64,000 bases of DNA from positions 2,024,307 through 2,088,306 of the forward strand of contig NC_031971.2 of assembly GCF_001858045.2 (NCBI RefSeq), in the 5' to 3' direction. This document shows, piece by piece, positions 1-11,397 of the stretch (its first letter is position 1; the number at the start of each line of letters is the position of its first letter). Position numbers and translations under genes: made by a program. This DNA is from Oreochromis niloticus (lineage: Eukaryota; Chordata; Actinopteri; Cichliformes; Cichlidae). The notes beneath the pieces were generated by a model. That model was given only the letters and a program-made list of their open reading frames with translations. It was not told the origin of the DNA and made no database searches.

Positions 1-538
1 GGCGGAAAGAGACGATCGTTCGGTGAAAATGAGAATCTGCGAATGCAACATGTGGACACGGAGAGTGGAATATGTAAACAAACCGGTTAAAAACTAACAA
101 ACAAACTAAAAAAAAAACAGTTAAGCTGGAACACCGGGGCTGTGAGCTCGGTACACAAAGTCAGCTGACTGTTAGCATAGCTAGTGACATCTCTGAAAAC
201 ATCTGAGCACTTTTGCAAACATGTTCTCTATGTTGACAACCTGACTAGACATGTGAAGATTACGCCACTACATTCTAAAACACTGTTAAAAGTGTAGTTG
301 GTGACAGAAAAACGGGGTATTTTAAAACCACCACCATTGCTGCCTGTGATTTAGAATTCATTCTGGGATACCTGGCTGCCCCAAGTCCACACAAGCAATC
401 GATTATCGACCTGTCTTGACTTACTTTGCATGGCAACCAATCAAATGTTAGAGAAGCTGCATGGGCAGCGTTAACCGCGCCCACTCTGTTTGATTGGTGA
501 GGCTGACAGATAAAATTATTTCAAGGAGAGAGATGAAG
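1..538. other. Intronic stretch, nothing recognised
   Basis: The stretch is expected to be part of gria2 intron 5, because exon 5 lies at 4689-4763 and no exon 6 homology is visible below it. I see only AT-rich non-coding sequence and no exon, RNA gene or clear repeat. Confidence 0.4.
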
Positions 539-772
539 GGGACAAAAGTGCCAAAATGAATTAAATAAATAAATCATTAAATAATTAATTAAAACTGTCA
601 ATAATTATTTAAATGTGTTATTAATTAATTAAATATGTCAATAATTAATTAATTACATGTGTCGTACATTTTTATGTAATTAATTATTTCCGATTTTAAT
701 TAATTATTGACACATTTAATTAATTATTTAATGGTGTATTTAATTAATTCATTATGGCAGTCCTGGCGTTCC
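539..772. repeat. AT-rich imperfect inverted repeat, MITE-like
   Basis: The left part (about 549-630) reads as an imperfect reverse complement of the right part (about 680-772). Both arms carry a TGCC..AATGAATTAA motif followed by blocks of TTAATTAA and GTCAATAATTA. The whole would fold into a long hairpin, the form of a MITE of unknown family. No target-site duplication was resolved and no coding remnant is visible. Simple AT-rich sequence of low complexity is the alternative. Confidence 0.5.
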
Positions 773-779
773 ATAGCTG

Positions 780-992
780 ACACTTTACTCACTTACAGTT
801 ATTTATTCACCTTTCAGTCACTTTAATTTCAAAACAAAATTTGTTTATATACTGTATATTCTGTGTATAAATTATCTCACTCTTATTGCGTGTTTATGCC
901 CTGTCCTTATCTTCAACATCATGCTTCTCTGTTGTATGTTAATTGCCCCTTGGGGATAAATAAAGTCTTTCTGATTCTGAATCTGATTCTGA
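780..992 (+). mobile_element. 3' tail fragment of a retroposon (LINE-like end)
   Basis: The segment ends with CCCCTTGGGGATAAATAAAG followed by TTCTGATTCTGA-type microsatellite units. This is the form of a fish LINE or SINE 3' end. The same kind of end occurs on the plus strand near 54273-54315 and, reversed, at 52564-52600. The body upstream is T-rich and non-coding. It abuts the end of the minus-strand Rex6-like copy at about 993. Confidence 0.5.
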
Positions 993-3415
993 TCCAGGCC
1001 ATACTCGGTGCCGAGTATGTATACTACGCAGGCCACTTGGTTATGGCGTTCCATGTATGCCGTGCCTGCTAGCATCTTGCACCCTGCTGTTATGTGCCGG
1101 ATTGTCTCAGGGGCATCTTTACACAGCCTGCACCTGGGGTCTTGCCTGATGTAGTAGATCCCAGCCTCTATGGATCGTGTGCTCAGAGCTTGTTCCTGTG
1201 CTGCCATGATTCCTACCTCTGTGCTGTCTTTCAGTCCAGCTTTGTCCAGCCAGAGGTAGGATTTCTGGATATCAGCCTCTTCTTCTATCTGCCAGTGGTA
1301 CATACTGTGCAAGGGCATATGTTTCCATGATGAATTCTCCTCTTCCTCTTTCTTGGGTTTCTGCTGCCTGAGGTATTCACTGAACACGCGGTCGGTTGGG
1401 GACATCTTCGTGATGTATTGGTGGATGTTTGTTGTCTCATCCTGGACTGTGATATTGACACTCACCAGTCCTCGGCCTCCTTTCTTCCATTTCCCATACA
1501 GCCTCAGGGTGCTGGACTTGGGGTGAAGCCCCTTCATGCATGGTTAGGAGCTTCCTAGTCATCATGTCAGTGGCTTTGATGAGGGTACCTGATCACGGGC
1601 AGGGTGTAGGTGTTGATAGCATGGATCTTGGACTTACTGTTCAGCTGACTCCTCAGGACTTGCCTGGCCCCTTCATTGATTCCCATTTGCCTGTGGGATC
1701 CCGAGGTACTTGTAGCTGTCCTCAATGTCTGCAATGTTGCCTTCTGGTAGTTCAATCCCCTCGGTTCTGACTACGTTCCCTCTCTTTGTTACCATCTGAC
1801 TACACTTCTCCAGTCCGAATGACATTCCGATATCATTGCTATATATCCTGGTGGTGTGGATCAGTGAATCGACGTCTCGTTCACTCTTGGCATACAACTT
1901 CATGTCATCCATGTACAGGAGGTGGCTGACAACTGTTCCATTCGATAGTCGGTATCCGTAGCAAGTCTTGTTAATGATCTCACCTAGGGGATTTAGGCCT
2001 ATGCAGAACAGCAGTGGGGACAGAGCATCTCCTTGGTAGACCCCGCACTTGATGGTAACTTGTGCTATTGGCTTGAAGTTGGCCTCTAGTGTTGTACACC
2101 TAAGTTACTGATGAGGGCTCTTAGGATGTTGTTGATCTTGTACAGTTCTAGGCGTTCGAGGATCCAGGTGTGAGATATCGAGTCATAGGCCTTCTTGCAA
2201 TCAATCCAGGCAGTGCAGAGGTTGGTCAGTCTGGCCTTGCATTCTTGGGTGACTGTTCTGTCTGCCAGTAGCTGATATTTTGCACCTCTGGTATTCTTGT
2301 CAATTCCTTTCTGTGCCCCACTCATGTATTGAGCCCATGCATGTTCATCTTACCCGCCATGATGCCCGACACGAGCTTGCATGTGGCAGGTTATTGGCCG
2401 GTAGTTGGATGGGACTGGTCACTTTTGGGGGTCCCTGGGGATAGGACTGTCTGGCCTTCAGTTAACCATTCTGGATGTCTCTCATCAATTAGCAGCTGGT
2501 TCATTTGTACTGCCAGACGTTCATGGAGTGCAGTCAGCTTCTTCAGCCAGTAGGCCTGCTGTCCAACTCTTCATACTGGAGACCCTTTCTTGGATATCTG
2601 TCACTGTGACAGTTACTGGACTTTGTTCAGAGAGGTTGTTGTGGTCTGCTCTTAGATCCACTAGCCACTGAGCATTGCCGTTTTGGGTTGCATCCATCTC
2701 TCATATGCTTTTCCAGTATTGCTCCATCTCCAGCCTTAAAGATTGTTCCCCTGCCACTGACAGTACACCTTGGATGGTTCAGTGGAGAACAGCTGGTTTA
2801 TTCTCCTGCCTTCTATGTCTGCTATACTTCTTGATGCAGCTGGCTAAGGCTGTGAGTCTTTGCTTGGAAGTTTCCAAGGCCTCAGTAATGGAAAGCTTAC
2901 TGTATTTCTTAGCCACCTTCCTTTGTTGCACCTTCCTGCAGCTCTGGCAGTTGGCTACTCTCCCTCCATGCTACCTTTAGTTTGGCCTCTACTCTCCTTC
3001 TCCATAGAGGCTACTGCTCCTTATCGTTCTTCAACTTTTAGCCAAGCATCTCACTGATCACTGCTGCCATAGTGTAGAGCAGCTGGTTAGTCTCGGTAAT
3101 GGTTGCAGTAGGTATCGTCTGTAGTGCTGCATTAACATCATCTAGTCGATCTTCTGAGGGTACTTCATGTAATCTTGGTAACTGGCTACAGAGGATCCAG
3201 GTTTCAAGCTTTGCCAAGATCCTATCACTCAGATCAGTTCCTCTCGCACTCAATGATCCTTCTTCCATCGCACTTGGGGCTTGGTACCCAGTCACGAGTA
3301 GGGGTGATGATACCTCCCCCATGACCTGTCACCCTGGCTCCTCCTTGCAGTAGCATTTGTGTTGTACCTCGTCAATCTCTAGCCGTGAGAGCATTTCCTT
3401 CTTCCGAATGTTGGA
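993..3415 (-). mobile_element. Rex6-like (R4/Dong clade) LINE, degraded copy
   Basis: Reading the minus strand from about 3400 down, broken frames give a reverse transcriptase-like protein. A segment at 2325-2086 has AWIDCKKAYDSISHTWIL. A segment at 1912-1673 has the DDMKLYAKS palm motif. A C-terminal frame at 1537-872 contains CRLCKD..H...C, the CCHC motif that precedes the restriction-enzyme-like endonuclease in this clade. The endonuclease itself is missing at the 3' end. Many stops and frameshifts show that it is dead. The same family recurs at 30300, 40960, 50576, 55290 and 57236. Assignment to Rex6 rests on remembered features of that family. Confidence 0.75.
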
Positions 3416-3479
3416 ACACTGAGCTATTAGTTATTTCACTGTCAGTACAGATGCTGTATATCCATCCACTCCTGTTTCA

Positions 3480-3840
3480 TCTTCATCACCCTCTTAGCAA
3501 CAGATTTTTCTCTTTCTGACCAGACTGTACTCCCAGTATTTCACAGGCTTGCTTAAATGTTGTTCAGAACCTTTAAGTGTGCTTCAACATGTTTTTATCT
3601 TCAGCAATTAATACTTGAACAAGAGCGTGCATACAGGCCATGGTGGTTGAGTGCACTACTTTTTGTTTTCTTTTAAACAACTGTAACTGCTGATTTCAAG
3701 TCTTTCTGTAGCTCTCCTCAACAACTGCTTCTTGGCTCTTAGACAACTCTCCAAAAGTGGTCACTGGGACCTTTAGTTGTTTAGAAATTTTTCTGTAAGT
3801 AATGCCATTAGGTGGGGATTTCAGCTGATGTCATGATTTT
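3480..3840 (-). mobile_element. Tc1/mariner transposase relic
   Basis: On the minus strand, frames broken by stops contain the phrases HGLYAR, KHVEAHLKVLNN and KPVKYWE. These match the order of conserved phrases in fish Tc1-like transposases between the helix-turn-helix region and the first catalytic aspartate. No intact frame or terminal repeat remains, so this is an old fossil inside a gria2 intron. Confidence 0.5.
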
Positions 3841-4688
3841 CTATCTGTGTCATTTCTTATTATTACACATAATTTATGGACATCTATGATTTGATTTCTT
3901 TGCATGTATGGATTAGAGTGTTACAGACAAAGTTAAAAAAAAAAAGTATTATAATGAGCTAGCACCATAAAGCTTTTCAGACAGGGTTATAATTTTAGGA
4001 AACAACACGGTCTAAGGAACCTAGACCATCATATTTTTGCTCCAGCCAATCAAACCAAGCTGAGAAAAAAAATCCAACTATTTCCTAGATTACCATCATT
4101 ACAGCGTAAGTTAACACTAATAATTATGTAGCAGCCAGCTGCATGTGAACAGTGAAAGGTCTGCACGATATCATTTTGCTAACCATGTAGAAAAGACAAA
4201 TCCTGGATACTAAGTACACATCATTTCGCCATTTGTTCGCCATCTGATGATGGAAACAGGCCAAAAGTACTTACCGAAGAGGAAATTAACTCTGCCAGAA
4301 TAGAATTTGAACGATTTCAAAACAAGTATAGTTCGTTCATTTAATTGTTATTTAAGAAAATTAAAATGACACAGACACAATCATGACTAGTTCTTGTCTG
4401 GTCTGGTATCACACCCAAAAACCATCCAGGATAACCACGATACTGTTGGTTTTTTACTGAACAAAAAAAGTCTCCAATAGTATGTTTTGCATAGTTTCAT
4501 GACTTATTTTACACAGACAAACACACATAGAAATATTATCAGTTGACCCTGAGTCGGTTGGATGAGAGACATTCACTGTTTTTTAAGGAATGACCCAGTA
4601 ATGAATGGATCTGTAGAAGCAGCTTAATTTTTGATGGAGAGAAAATATTGCTCATACTGGTAGTAGCAGTAACAAGATAAAAATCAAC
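3841..4688. other. gria2 intron sequence, nothing recognised
   Basis: This AT-rich stretch adjoins the donor side of gria2 exon 5. I see no exon-like homology, RNA gene or clear mobile element in it. Confidence 0.4.
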
Positions 4689-4763
4689 CTGCTCCATGAT
4701 GTCTTTCACTTTATCTTGTTCACAGTCCAGTATGATGCGCCGTTCCTTACGGATCTCCAGGTC
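4689..4763 (-). CDS. gria2: gria2 exon 5, AMPA receptor amino-terminal domain
   Basis: This 75-bp exon encodes 25 residues, DLEIRKERRIILDCEQDKVK and a few more. They match the amino-terminal domain of AMPA receptor subunit GluA2 (human counterpart DLELKKERRVILDCERDKV). It is bounded by an AG acceptor at 4765-4764 and a GT donor at 4688-4687, and both junctions are phase 0. It follows exon 4, which ends in LFQ, as in the human protein. The domain lies outside the cell and directs subunit assembly and synaptic partner binding. Later exons, including the pore and the Q/R editing site, are outside the window. Confidence 0.93.
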
Positions 4764-5405
4764 CTTAAAACAAAAAAAACAAAAGACAACAAGCATGCAA
4801 CATTATTACACAGTCTTTAAAGATTTGTGTGCTCACAGTACAAGATCAAATTGTATCTTCCTGAGGTGCAGTGCTGCCACATACTGCTTGACACCATAGG
4901 GTAGACAAAGATATTTATTATAACTAGCTACAAAATCCTGAAAACTAAAATCGAATTAAGCTTATTTTAGAGTATTTAAAACAAGCATATGTAAAAACAA
5001 TAGATAACATCAAAGAAAAAAAATATACTCTACAATGCTGAGTACACTGTACAGCTGACAAAGCCCTTTGTCTTTCCCAAGACATCACAGACCAAGTATT
5101 GGTCAGGACCCATAGGCACTAGCTACTGTGTCAGTATGTGGTGGGAGTGGGAATGTGCTAGGCTAACTTTAGAATAAGTGCACAAAAGCATGTTTTTGTT
5201 TTGGGAGTTTTTATGTTCTGTCAATCAGTGATTAGAATTATTATCTGAAAGGCAAAGAAAAATGCCCAATAGATTTGTTTTCCCAAGTAGACCATTGCTG
5301 TACTGGTCCACTTAATTGTCATATTTTATTATTAGTAGTAGTATTAGTATTATTAATAATAATGATTTTTATTGTTACTTTTTATTTTATTTTTTCAGCA
5401 TGAGT
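4764..5405. other. gria2 intron 4, part without recognised features
   Basis: This intron lies between exons 5 and 4. Apart from the pogo-like element and SINEs listed below, I see no coding or structural signal in this part. Confidence 0.4.
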
Positions 5406-5407
5406 TA

Positions 5408-5974
5408 CAGTGGTCCCTCGCTTTTGCGACCTCGCTGTTTTTTTTGTGCAATTTTGCATGCTTTTGTTTTGTTTTGTGTGTTTGTTTGTTTTTACAGCAC
5501 ATTGTGTTCTGCATCCTGATAGGCTGTAGACCACTGTCAATCAATCGCGTGCTGTGTTTCCTGTACAGTACAGAATGCGTTCACCTTGTCATATTTACCT
5601 AAATCTTCGATCACTACCAGTGTGACTCTGAAGTGCTGTACTGTATGTTTGTAAGTTTTCTCCCCAACAAACACAACAATGTCGACGAAACATTTTGCAC
5701 CGTCAAAGATACCTGCAGGTGTATTTGGTTTCATTCTATAATACTGGACTTATTTTTCTACGAAGGCTTGAACTTTGAGAGTGTTTAAACAAGAGAGAAA
5801 AGCGTCAAATTGTTCATGCCTATCTGAGAAAAGTGTATAAAGTGTGTAGTGAGGGGTTTTACAGCCTTAAAACATCTATAATAACTGTAAAAAATAAAGT
5901 TGGCTACTTCGCGGATTTCACCTACCGCGGGTTGTTTTTAGAAAGTAACTCCCACTATAAACAAGGGAACACTG
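5408..5974 (+). mobile_element. Non-autonomous pogo/Tigger-like DNA transposon
   Basis: The 567-bp segment starts CAGTGGTCCCTCG and ends in the complement of CAGTGTTCCCTTG, so the termini match at 11 of 13 positions. It is flanked on both sides by TA (5406-5407 and 5975-5976), the duplication typical of Tc1/mariner/pogo elements. Inside, at 5680-5731, a short frame begins MSTKHFAPSKIPAG, which resembles the start of Tigger-type transposases; the rest of the transposase is deleted. It therefore looks like an internally deleted derivative mobilised by a full-length relative. Confidence 0.7.
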
Positions 5975-6182
5975 TATTACAATCAGAATGGACAGCACCA
6001 GGGGACAGGAAAGAGAAAGAAAGAGAGGTTGGGAAAAGAGTTAAATGAAGGAGAGGGGAAGAAAAATAGTGGAAAAGAGGGATAGCGAGAGAAAAGACAC
6101 TGAATATCTGCTTGATCATCTGCTGAGAGAAAAAAAAACAACCAAAAAGAAAACAACACAGTAGGGAAACCACAGGTAAGGC

Positions 6183-6475
6183 CATCACAGCTGTCTTAGG
6201 GTGAGAGGCAGGGCACAGCCTGGACAGGTCACCAGTCTGTCGCAGGGCTAACACACAGAGACAGACAACCATTCACACTCACATTAACTCCCCTTTGGGC
6301 AATTTAGAGTTTCCAATCAACCTGTCCCCACTAATTGCATGTCTTTGGACTGTGGGAGGAAGCCGGAGTACCTGGAGAGAACCCACGGAGACATGGGGAG
6401 AACATTCCACACAGAAAAACCCTGGCCTAATGGTGGAATTGAACTCAGGACCTTCTTGCTGTGAGGCAACAGTGC
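6183..6475 (-). mobile_element. tRNA-derived SINE-like repeat, reversed
   Basis: The block contains the phrase CATGTCTTTGGACTGTGGGA, AGGAAGCCGGAGTACC and, at its right end, the reverse of a tRNA-like head (GTTCAATTCCACC is the B-box region). The same family occurs in forward orientation at 24186-24545, where the head and tail are easier to read. It is a dispersed repeat known from many fish genomes. The exact family name is not assigned. Confidence 0.6.
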
Positions 6476-6700
6476 TGTTTGGCTTCTCTGAGTGTTTAAT
6501 CCATTTTAAATTCTGTTACCTTCTGATAACCGACTTTCATGTTTTTCCTGAACTCCTAGATTCTGTTACCTTTCCTTCGTGGAATTCCTTTTGGACTGCT
6601 TCCGCTAGTATTTATTGTACACAATAATTTTTTCTGAAAAAAATCGTCATTCCAGAAGAGGGTTGTATGTGATGAATGGAGGGTCCTTCACCAAGGGGAA

Positions 6701-6890
6701 GAGGTGGCTGTAGCTCAGAAGGAAGCCCAGGCCATCTACTAATAAGAAGGTTGGTGTTTTGATCCCTGGCTGCTCCAGTCTGCGTGCCAAATATCCTTGG
6801 GTGACATACTAACTACAAGTTGCTTTCTGATGCATTCATCGGCGTGTGAATGTTAGTAAGCACTTGCGTAGAAAACCATAGGAAATAAAA
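6701..6890 (+). mobile_element. tRNA-derived SINE (AFC-like)
   Basis: The 5' part has a tRNA-like promoter: an A-box-like GGCTGTAGCTCAGAAGG and a B-box-like GGTTGGTGTTTTGATCCC about 40 bp later. It is followed by CTGCTCCAGTCTGCGTG, CCTTGGGTGACATACT and TGTGAATGTTAG, a body I recall from percomorph/cichlid SINEs. It lies in gria2 intron 4, in the opposite orientation to the gene. It has diverged, so it is probably old. A true tRNA gene is ruled out by the degraded arms. Confidence 0.6.
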
Positions 6891-7475
6891 TGCTCAGATG
6901 CTCAGCACTACATGAGGACATTTTGCTTTTTAGATATTGATCAAATGTTTTCATAAAGCTGGATTAATGTGACCATTTTTTTAATGTCAAATAGTTGGAC
7001 TGAGTACTGGTGAGAAAAAGACGTGTTTTGTAAAAATACATGTTTGAGAATTGTGAACATGGTTCAAATAAAATAACTGAAAACACCATATGGAGTTATT
7101 TCAACATTTATCCACTGAACTGTAAACAAAAAATAAAAAGACTAAATTCTTGGAACAATTCCCCAAATCATTTGAAGAGAGAAAAGAAAGGAAAGAGAAG
7201 CATGTTTGTTTTCATCTAACCAAAATAACTTAAATATTTTGGACTGTGTCATTTGCTAAATTACTATGACATAGTCAGGATTTTCACATCAGACCAACTG
7301 CAGTGCATGTACTTGCCAAAGAAGAAATAAGATAACAGAAGAAACTGTTGAAAATGCTGGTTAGCAGCCTAAACTGATGAAAAAGCTGTTATGACCAAAA
7401 TTTAAAATTTGTGTCTAGAATTTGATTTTCTCCATCTCTCTCTTGCATTCCAATATAAGTGTAGAATACCAGTAC
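6891..7475. other. gria2 intron 4 remainder, nothing recognised
   Basis: AT-rich non-coding sequence lies between the SINE and exon 4. No exon or repeat was recognised. Confidence 0.4.
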
Positions 7476-7597
7476 CTGAAACAGGGACCGGTAGGCTTCA
7501 TCCTTTCTCTCATCTTTCAGGTTTCCTACATTTATTGCAGTGACGACCCATTTTTTCTCTGCTGCAGTGTCCAGTATTACCTGAAGAGTCGAAAGAC
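7476..7597 (-). CDS. gria2: gria2 exon 4, AMPA receptor amino-terminal domain
   Basis: This 122-bp exon encodes LSTLQVILDTAAEKKWVVTA followed by INVGNLKDERKDEAYRSLFQ, a GluA2-type amino-terminal domain segment. The acceptor AG is at 7599-7598 and the donor GT at 7475-7474. Its first two bases complete the glycine codon begun by exon 3 (DSDRG), and it ends in phase 0 with CAG. The INVGN and YRSLFQ phrases favour GluA2 over GluA1, 3 or 4. Intron 3, between exons 4 and 3, is only 246 bp and AT-rich. Confidence 0.95.
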
Positions 7598-7843
7598 CTA
7601 CACACACAGAGTCTCTTTATTAATAATTAATAATTCATTAACTTATACATTTGTAGAACAAATCTATATCTCATTCTTTTCTATGCATATGATGCATATT
7701 TCTCTATCTTGCTGTGCTTTCTATGACTGTAGCAAGTTTCTGCATTTGATTAACATTTTCTATATTTACAATTATTTCAGTATCTTATCCCCAAAATTAA
7801 GCACCAGCAATATTTATGAGATAAATGGTGGAAATTTCCTTAC

Positions 7844-8083
7844 CTCGATCACTGTCATACAGATAGGCAAACTTTTCCCATTTGTAGTACTCCACTAATG
7901 AAACTAGTGGCCCCTTGATGTCCGGCCTCATTTGGAGAACAAACTGATTCATTCCTTCTGCTGGGAAAGAAGGTGTAATGAAGGAGACATGAAGTGTCTC
8001 ACAAAAGGATGTGATGGTGTTGACCGATTTCTTGTCATAGAAGCCAAAAATGGCATAGACACCCCGAGAGAACTGGGAACAAA
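7844..8083 (-). CDS. gria2: gria2 exon 3, AMPA receptor amino-terminal domain
   Basis: This 240-bp exon encodes FCSQFSRGVYAIFGFYDKKS, continues through ITPSFPAEGMNQFVLQMRP and ends in KFAYLYDSDRG. It is the most conserved part of the AMPA receptor amino-terminal domain. The acceptor AG is at 8085-8084 and the donor GT at 7843-7842. The first two bases complete the Phe codon started in exon 2. The length equals that recalled for human GRIA2 exon 3. The SEQ..NQFVLQ stretch resembles GluA1, but LYDSDRG and the following exons favour GluA2. The Cys of FCSQ normally forms a disulfide within this domain. Confidence 0.95.
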
Positions 8084-9732
8084 CTGGGAAAGAGAGAAGA
8101 AGAGAAAGATTGTAAAAATTAAACAGTGAGTTCACAGGACCTGAGAAGAATATTTTAGACTCATTAAGTGTCCCTATGCCTTCATCCTAAATAAACACTA
8201 AACACTTATATTTAATCACATTGAAGAACAGTTTTTTAAATCAGGGCACATTAATAAGCACAGTCGTTACAATAGGAGTGGAAATTCTCTGGCTCACAAT
8301 AACAAGTAAAATAAAAAAAATTCTAAAACAAAGCAACACAAAAATTAAAATAAAGAAGTGCTTCTGTCCAATTAAAAGCTTGAGGGCTTTAGATCTGATA
8401 TGATATAGACAGTGCTAAGTTTCTATACGCTGCATAAAACAGTATAAGAGGCTAGGTATAATGAGCTATAACCAATTACACTTAAGAGAAGAAAATTAAA
8501 ATTCCAGTTCCAATCATCTGTTGAGAAAAAATGTCTGGATTTTGTGTCAGTGTACATGATCGAGCTGTGTGGCTGCAGGAAGATGGAAAGGTAAGAAATG
8601 CATCATCATTATACATTAATCTGAACGAGAGAATTGTTATTAAGTATCCCATTGTGCAAAGTAATGTCGGAGTGGTGTCTTTCATAAATCATTTTCCAAA
8701 TTTGGTCCACTGAAGGGGTTGTTTTATAACACCAGGCAACATCTTTTTTTCAAACTCTGCTAAACGTATATTGTTGTCAGGGGTACGGCCACTGTGCACG
8801 GGCTATTTATAGTCCAAGTGTGGTTGTTGTGGATGTCTTTTCAAAGTCAAACTTTGACTCATTTTAGAGATTGTTTTTATAAACCAGCAGAAAAACCACA
8901 AACCTCTCGTACTTTCCATCGCAACTTCTCCCAGCTTCTCTCAACTTTAAAAATTAACTATATATAATGCAAATACACTTTGCTTCACAAATTTAAACGA
9001 GCAAAGGGAATTTCAATTTTTTTCGTTTTTAATATTCCTACAGATTTTAATAAATGACATTTTTAACCTTGTTACAAACAAATAAGTTGATAAACTAAAA
9101 TAAATAAACCAGTTAAAGAAAAACAGAAAAATGCAAAATAACAAAACAATTACCCATGTGTAGTGAAGAAATCAATAGGCTAACACATAATAAATCATGT
9201 TTGTTTATACATAATCCATATTCATTTGTATCATGTTGACAAAAACAATGTTAATATTTGTAAATTAAAAAAAATTACATTTATTAATCATTTAAATTTC
9301 CTGCAACTGTCATAGACGTCAACATGATGTCCAAAAATATTACCCAATCCAAAGTTCAAATGTTGATCAACATAATATCATCCAAGTTGGGTCATGTTTA
9401 GGTGTCCAAATTGTGAAACTTGTTTGGACGTCATATAGATATCCAGAATTGGTCATGGACTGAGGGACCCAATATAGAGATGGTCTCCGTCTGACGTCCA
9501 ATGTTTAGTGGGTGGGATGTTATAATTGTTAAACACAGAATTATAATTTACATGTGATTTTTCAGATCACAATTAATTGTTTAATACTGATCAAAATATA
9601 ATCAGGTATAGGTTTAACCAATATAAACTCTATATTATATATACCTTTTGTCCTGTCTTCCTCCCATCTCTTTCTGAAAATGCTGAAAATAAGTTTAAGA
9701 ATATAATTCCTCCAATCAGTGCATGTGCAGCT
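8084..9732. other. Start of gria2 intron 2, one weak repeat
   Basis: This is mostly AT-rich sequence. A block at about 9300-9520 has repeated GACGTC/GGACGTCAT words (for example TAGACGTCAACATGATGTCC and CTGACGTCCAATGTTTAGTG) that recall a dispersed fish repeat, but its class is unresolved. Nothing else was recognised. Confidence 0.35.
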
Positions 9733-9850
9733 ACAGCTACTTTACCTTAGCTAGTTATAGGTCAATCTCCAACTTCCCTTTATTTAAAAAAATTCTGAAA
9801 GAGTAGTTGTAAAACAACTAACTGATCATCTGCAGAGGAATGATTTATTT
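9733..9850 (+). mobile_element. L2 LINE fragment (reverse transcriptase piece)
   Basis: The plus strand translates in part to YRSISNFPLF...ILKE..VVKQLTDHLQRND. This matches the reverse transcriptase region of the L2 element nearby (NYRPISNLPFISNILERVVF). It is a short fossil directly before the Rex1-like element and in the opposite orientation to the large L2 at 10361-17075. Confidence 0.65.
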
Positions 9851-9859
9851 CATCGTCTT

Positions 9860-10360
9860 TCCAAGATGGCGGTGTGGACAAACGCAGCGGCTGCTCTCTG
9901 TCCCGACAGAACACTGTTCCCATCTTTGTTATGCTCTTTTCTTGTTTTTCACAAAAACGCTCATACAGTTGTGAGCTCCTGCTAAAAATCAAGAAAAGCA
10001 AATCTGAAAACCTTTCAGACATGGAAGAGCTATGAATTACACTGAGGAACTGCGGACTGCTTTGGAGGCATCTACCATCAGCAACCCCTGCTACTAGATC
10101 TCGCCCACAGTGGAAACGTCTCAGGTGGTGTGGGAGGAAACAGAAGAGGGGTAGGCTAGCAGCTAATCCACATAAACCCGCTATACCCACCATAGTACTG
10201 TCCAACGTGCGCTCCCTGGACAACAAGTTGGATCGTGTACGCTTACTTCGATCCAAAAGTCAGTGAGGGAGTGTTATGTCTCTGCCTTTGTGGAAGCTTG
10301 GCTTAACAATCCCATTCCCAACAGCAGCATTCAACTTGACCGGCTAACATGCTTTTCATT
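9860..10360 (+). mobile_element. Rex1-like LINE, 5' half, interrupted by L2
   Basis: Broken plus-strand frames contain KPAIPTIVLSNVRSLDNKLD and a degraded AWLNNPIPNSSIQLDRLTCF, the start of the apurinic endonuclease domain in Rex1/CR1-group LINEs. The homology stops at about 10355, where the L2 tail begins. It resumes at about 17090 with the part following the endonuclease. The copy was therefore the host for the L2 insertion. Several stops show that it was dead or has decayed since. Confidence 0.6.
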
Positions 10361-10806
10361 TTCAATTCAATTCAATTTTATTTATACAGCGCCAAATCAC
10401 AACAACAGTCAAGGGGCTTTATATTTTAAGGCAGACCCTACAATAATACATTCAGAGAAAAAAACCCAACAATCATACGACCCCCTATGAGCAAGCACTT
10501 TGGCGACAGTGGGAAGGAAAAACTCCCTTTTAACAGGAAGAAACCTCCGGCAGAACCAGGCTCAGGGAGGGGCGGCCATCTGCTGCGACCGGTTGGGGTG
10601 AAAGAAGGAAAACAGGATGAAAGACATGCTGTGGAAGAGAGACAGAGATTAATAACAGATATGATTCGATGCAGAGAGGTCTATTAACACATAGTGAGTG
10701 AGAAAGGTGACTGGAAGGGAAAAACTCAATGCATCATGGGAATCCCTGGCAGCCTACGTCTATTGCAGCATAACTAAGGGAGGATTCAGGGTCACCTGGT
10801 CCAGCC

Positions 10807-11397
10807 CTAACTATATGCTTTAGCAAAAAGGAAAGTTTTAAGCCTAATCTTGAAAGTAGAGATAGTGTCTGTCTCCCGAATCCAAACTGGAAGCTGGTTC
10901 CACAGAAGAGGGGCCTGAAAACTGAAGGCTCTGCCTCCCATTCTACTTTTAAATACTCTAGGAACAACAAGTAGGCCTGCAGTGCAAGAGCGAAGTGCTC
11001 TAATAGGGTGATATGGTACTACAAGGTCATTAAGATAAGATGGGGCCTGATTATTTAAGACCTTGTATGTGAGGAGCAGGATTTTGAATTCAATTCTGGA
11101 TTTAACAGGAAGCCAATGAAGGGAAGCCAAAACAGGAGAAATATGCTCTCTCTTTCTAGTCCCTTTCAGTACCCTTGCTGCAGCATTTTGGATCAGCTGA
11201 AGGCTTTTGAGCAAGTTTTTAGGACATCCTGATAATAAAGAATTACAGTAGTCCAGCCTGGAAGTAATAAATGCATGAACTAGTTTTTCAGCATCACTCT
11301 GATACAGGATATTTCTAATTTTAGAGATGTTGCGCAAATGGAAGAAAGCAGTCTTACATATTTGTTTAATATGTGCATTGAAGGACGTCCTGGTCAA
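10807..11397 (-). pseudogene. L2 ORF2 C-terminal part, after a frameshift
   Basis: This 196-residue frame contains SFNAHIKQICKTAFFHLRNI, SRLDYCNSLLSGCP, LQLIQNAAARVL, LHWLPVKSRIEFK and ends with STFKIRLKTFLFAKAYS, the standard C-terminal end of L2-clade ORF2 proteins. It continues the ORF2 frame after a small deletion (apparently 2 nt) near 11380-11397. The joined protein would be about 1,000 residues, but as it stands the element is inactive. Confidence 0.8.

Noticed and set aside
275..484. Minus-strand 69-codon frame
   Set aside because: No homology, no splice signals, and composition like the surrounding non-coding DNA.
1..4688. Search for gria2 exon 6
   Set aside because: No match to the expected IGKHVKGYHYIIANLGF region was seen on the minus strand; it probably lies before base 1.
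5316..5602. Hydrophobic Phe-rich frames
   Set aside because: They arise from T-rich intron sequence and run into the pogo-like element end; not a membrane protein gene.
6701..6780. Possible tRNA gene
   Set aside because: A- and B-box-like words are present, but the cloverleaf is degraded and a SINE body follows.
7422..7898. 158-codon plus-strand frame
   Set aside because: It is the antisense shadow of gria2 exons 4 and 3 and intron 3.
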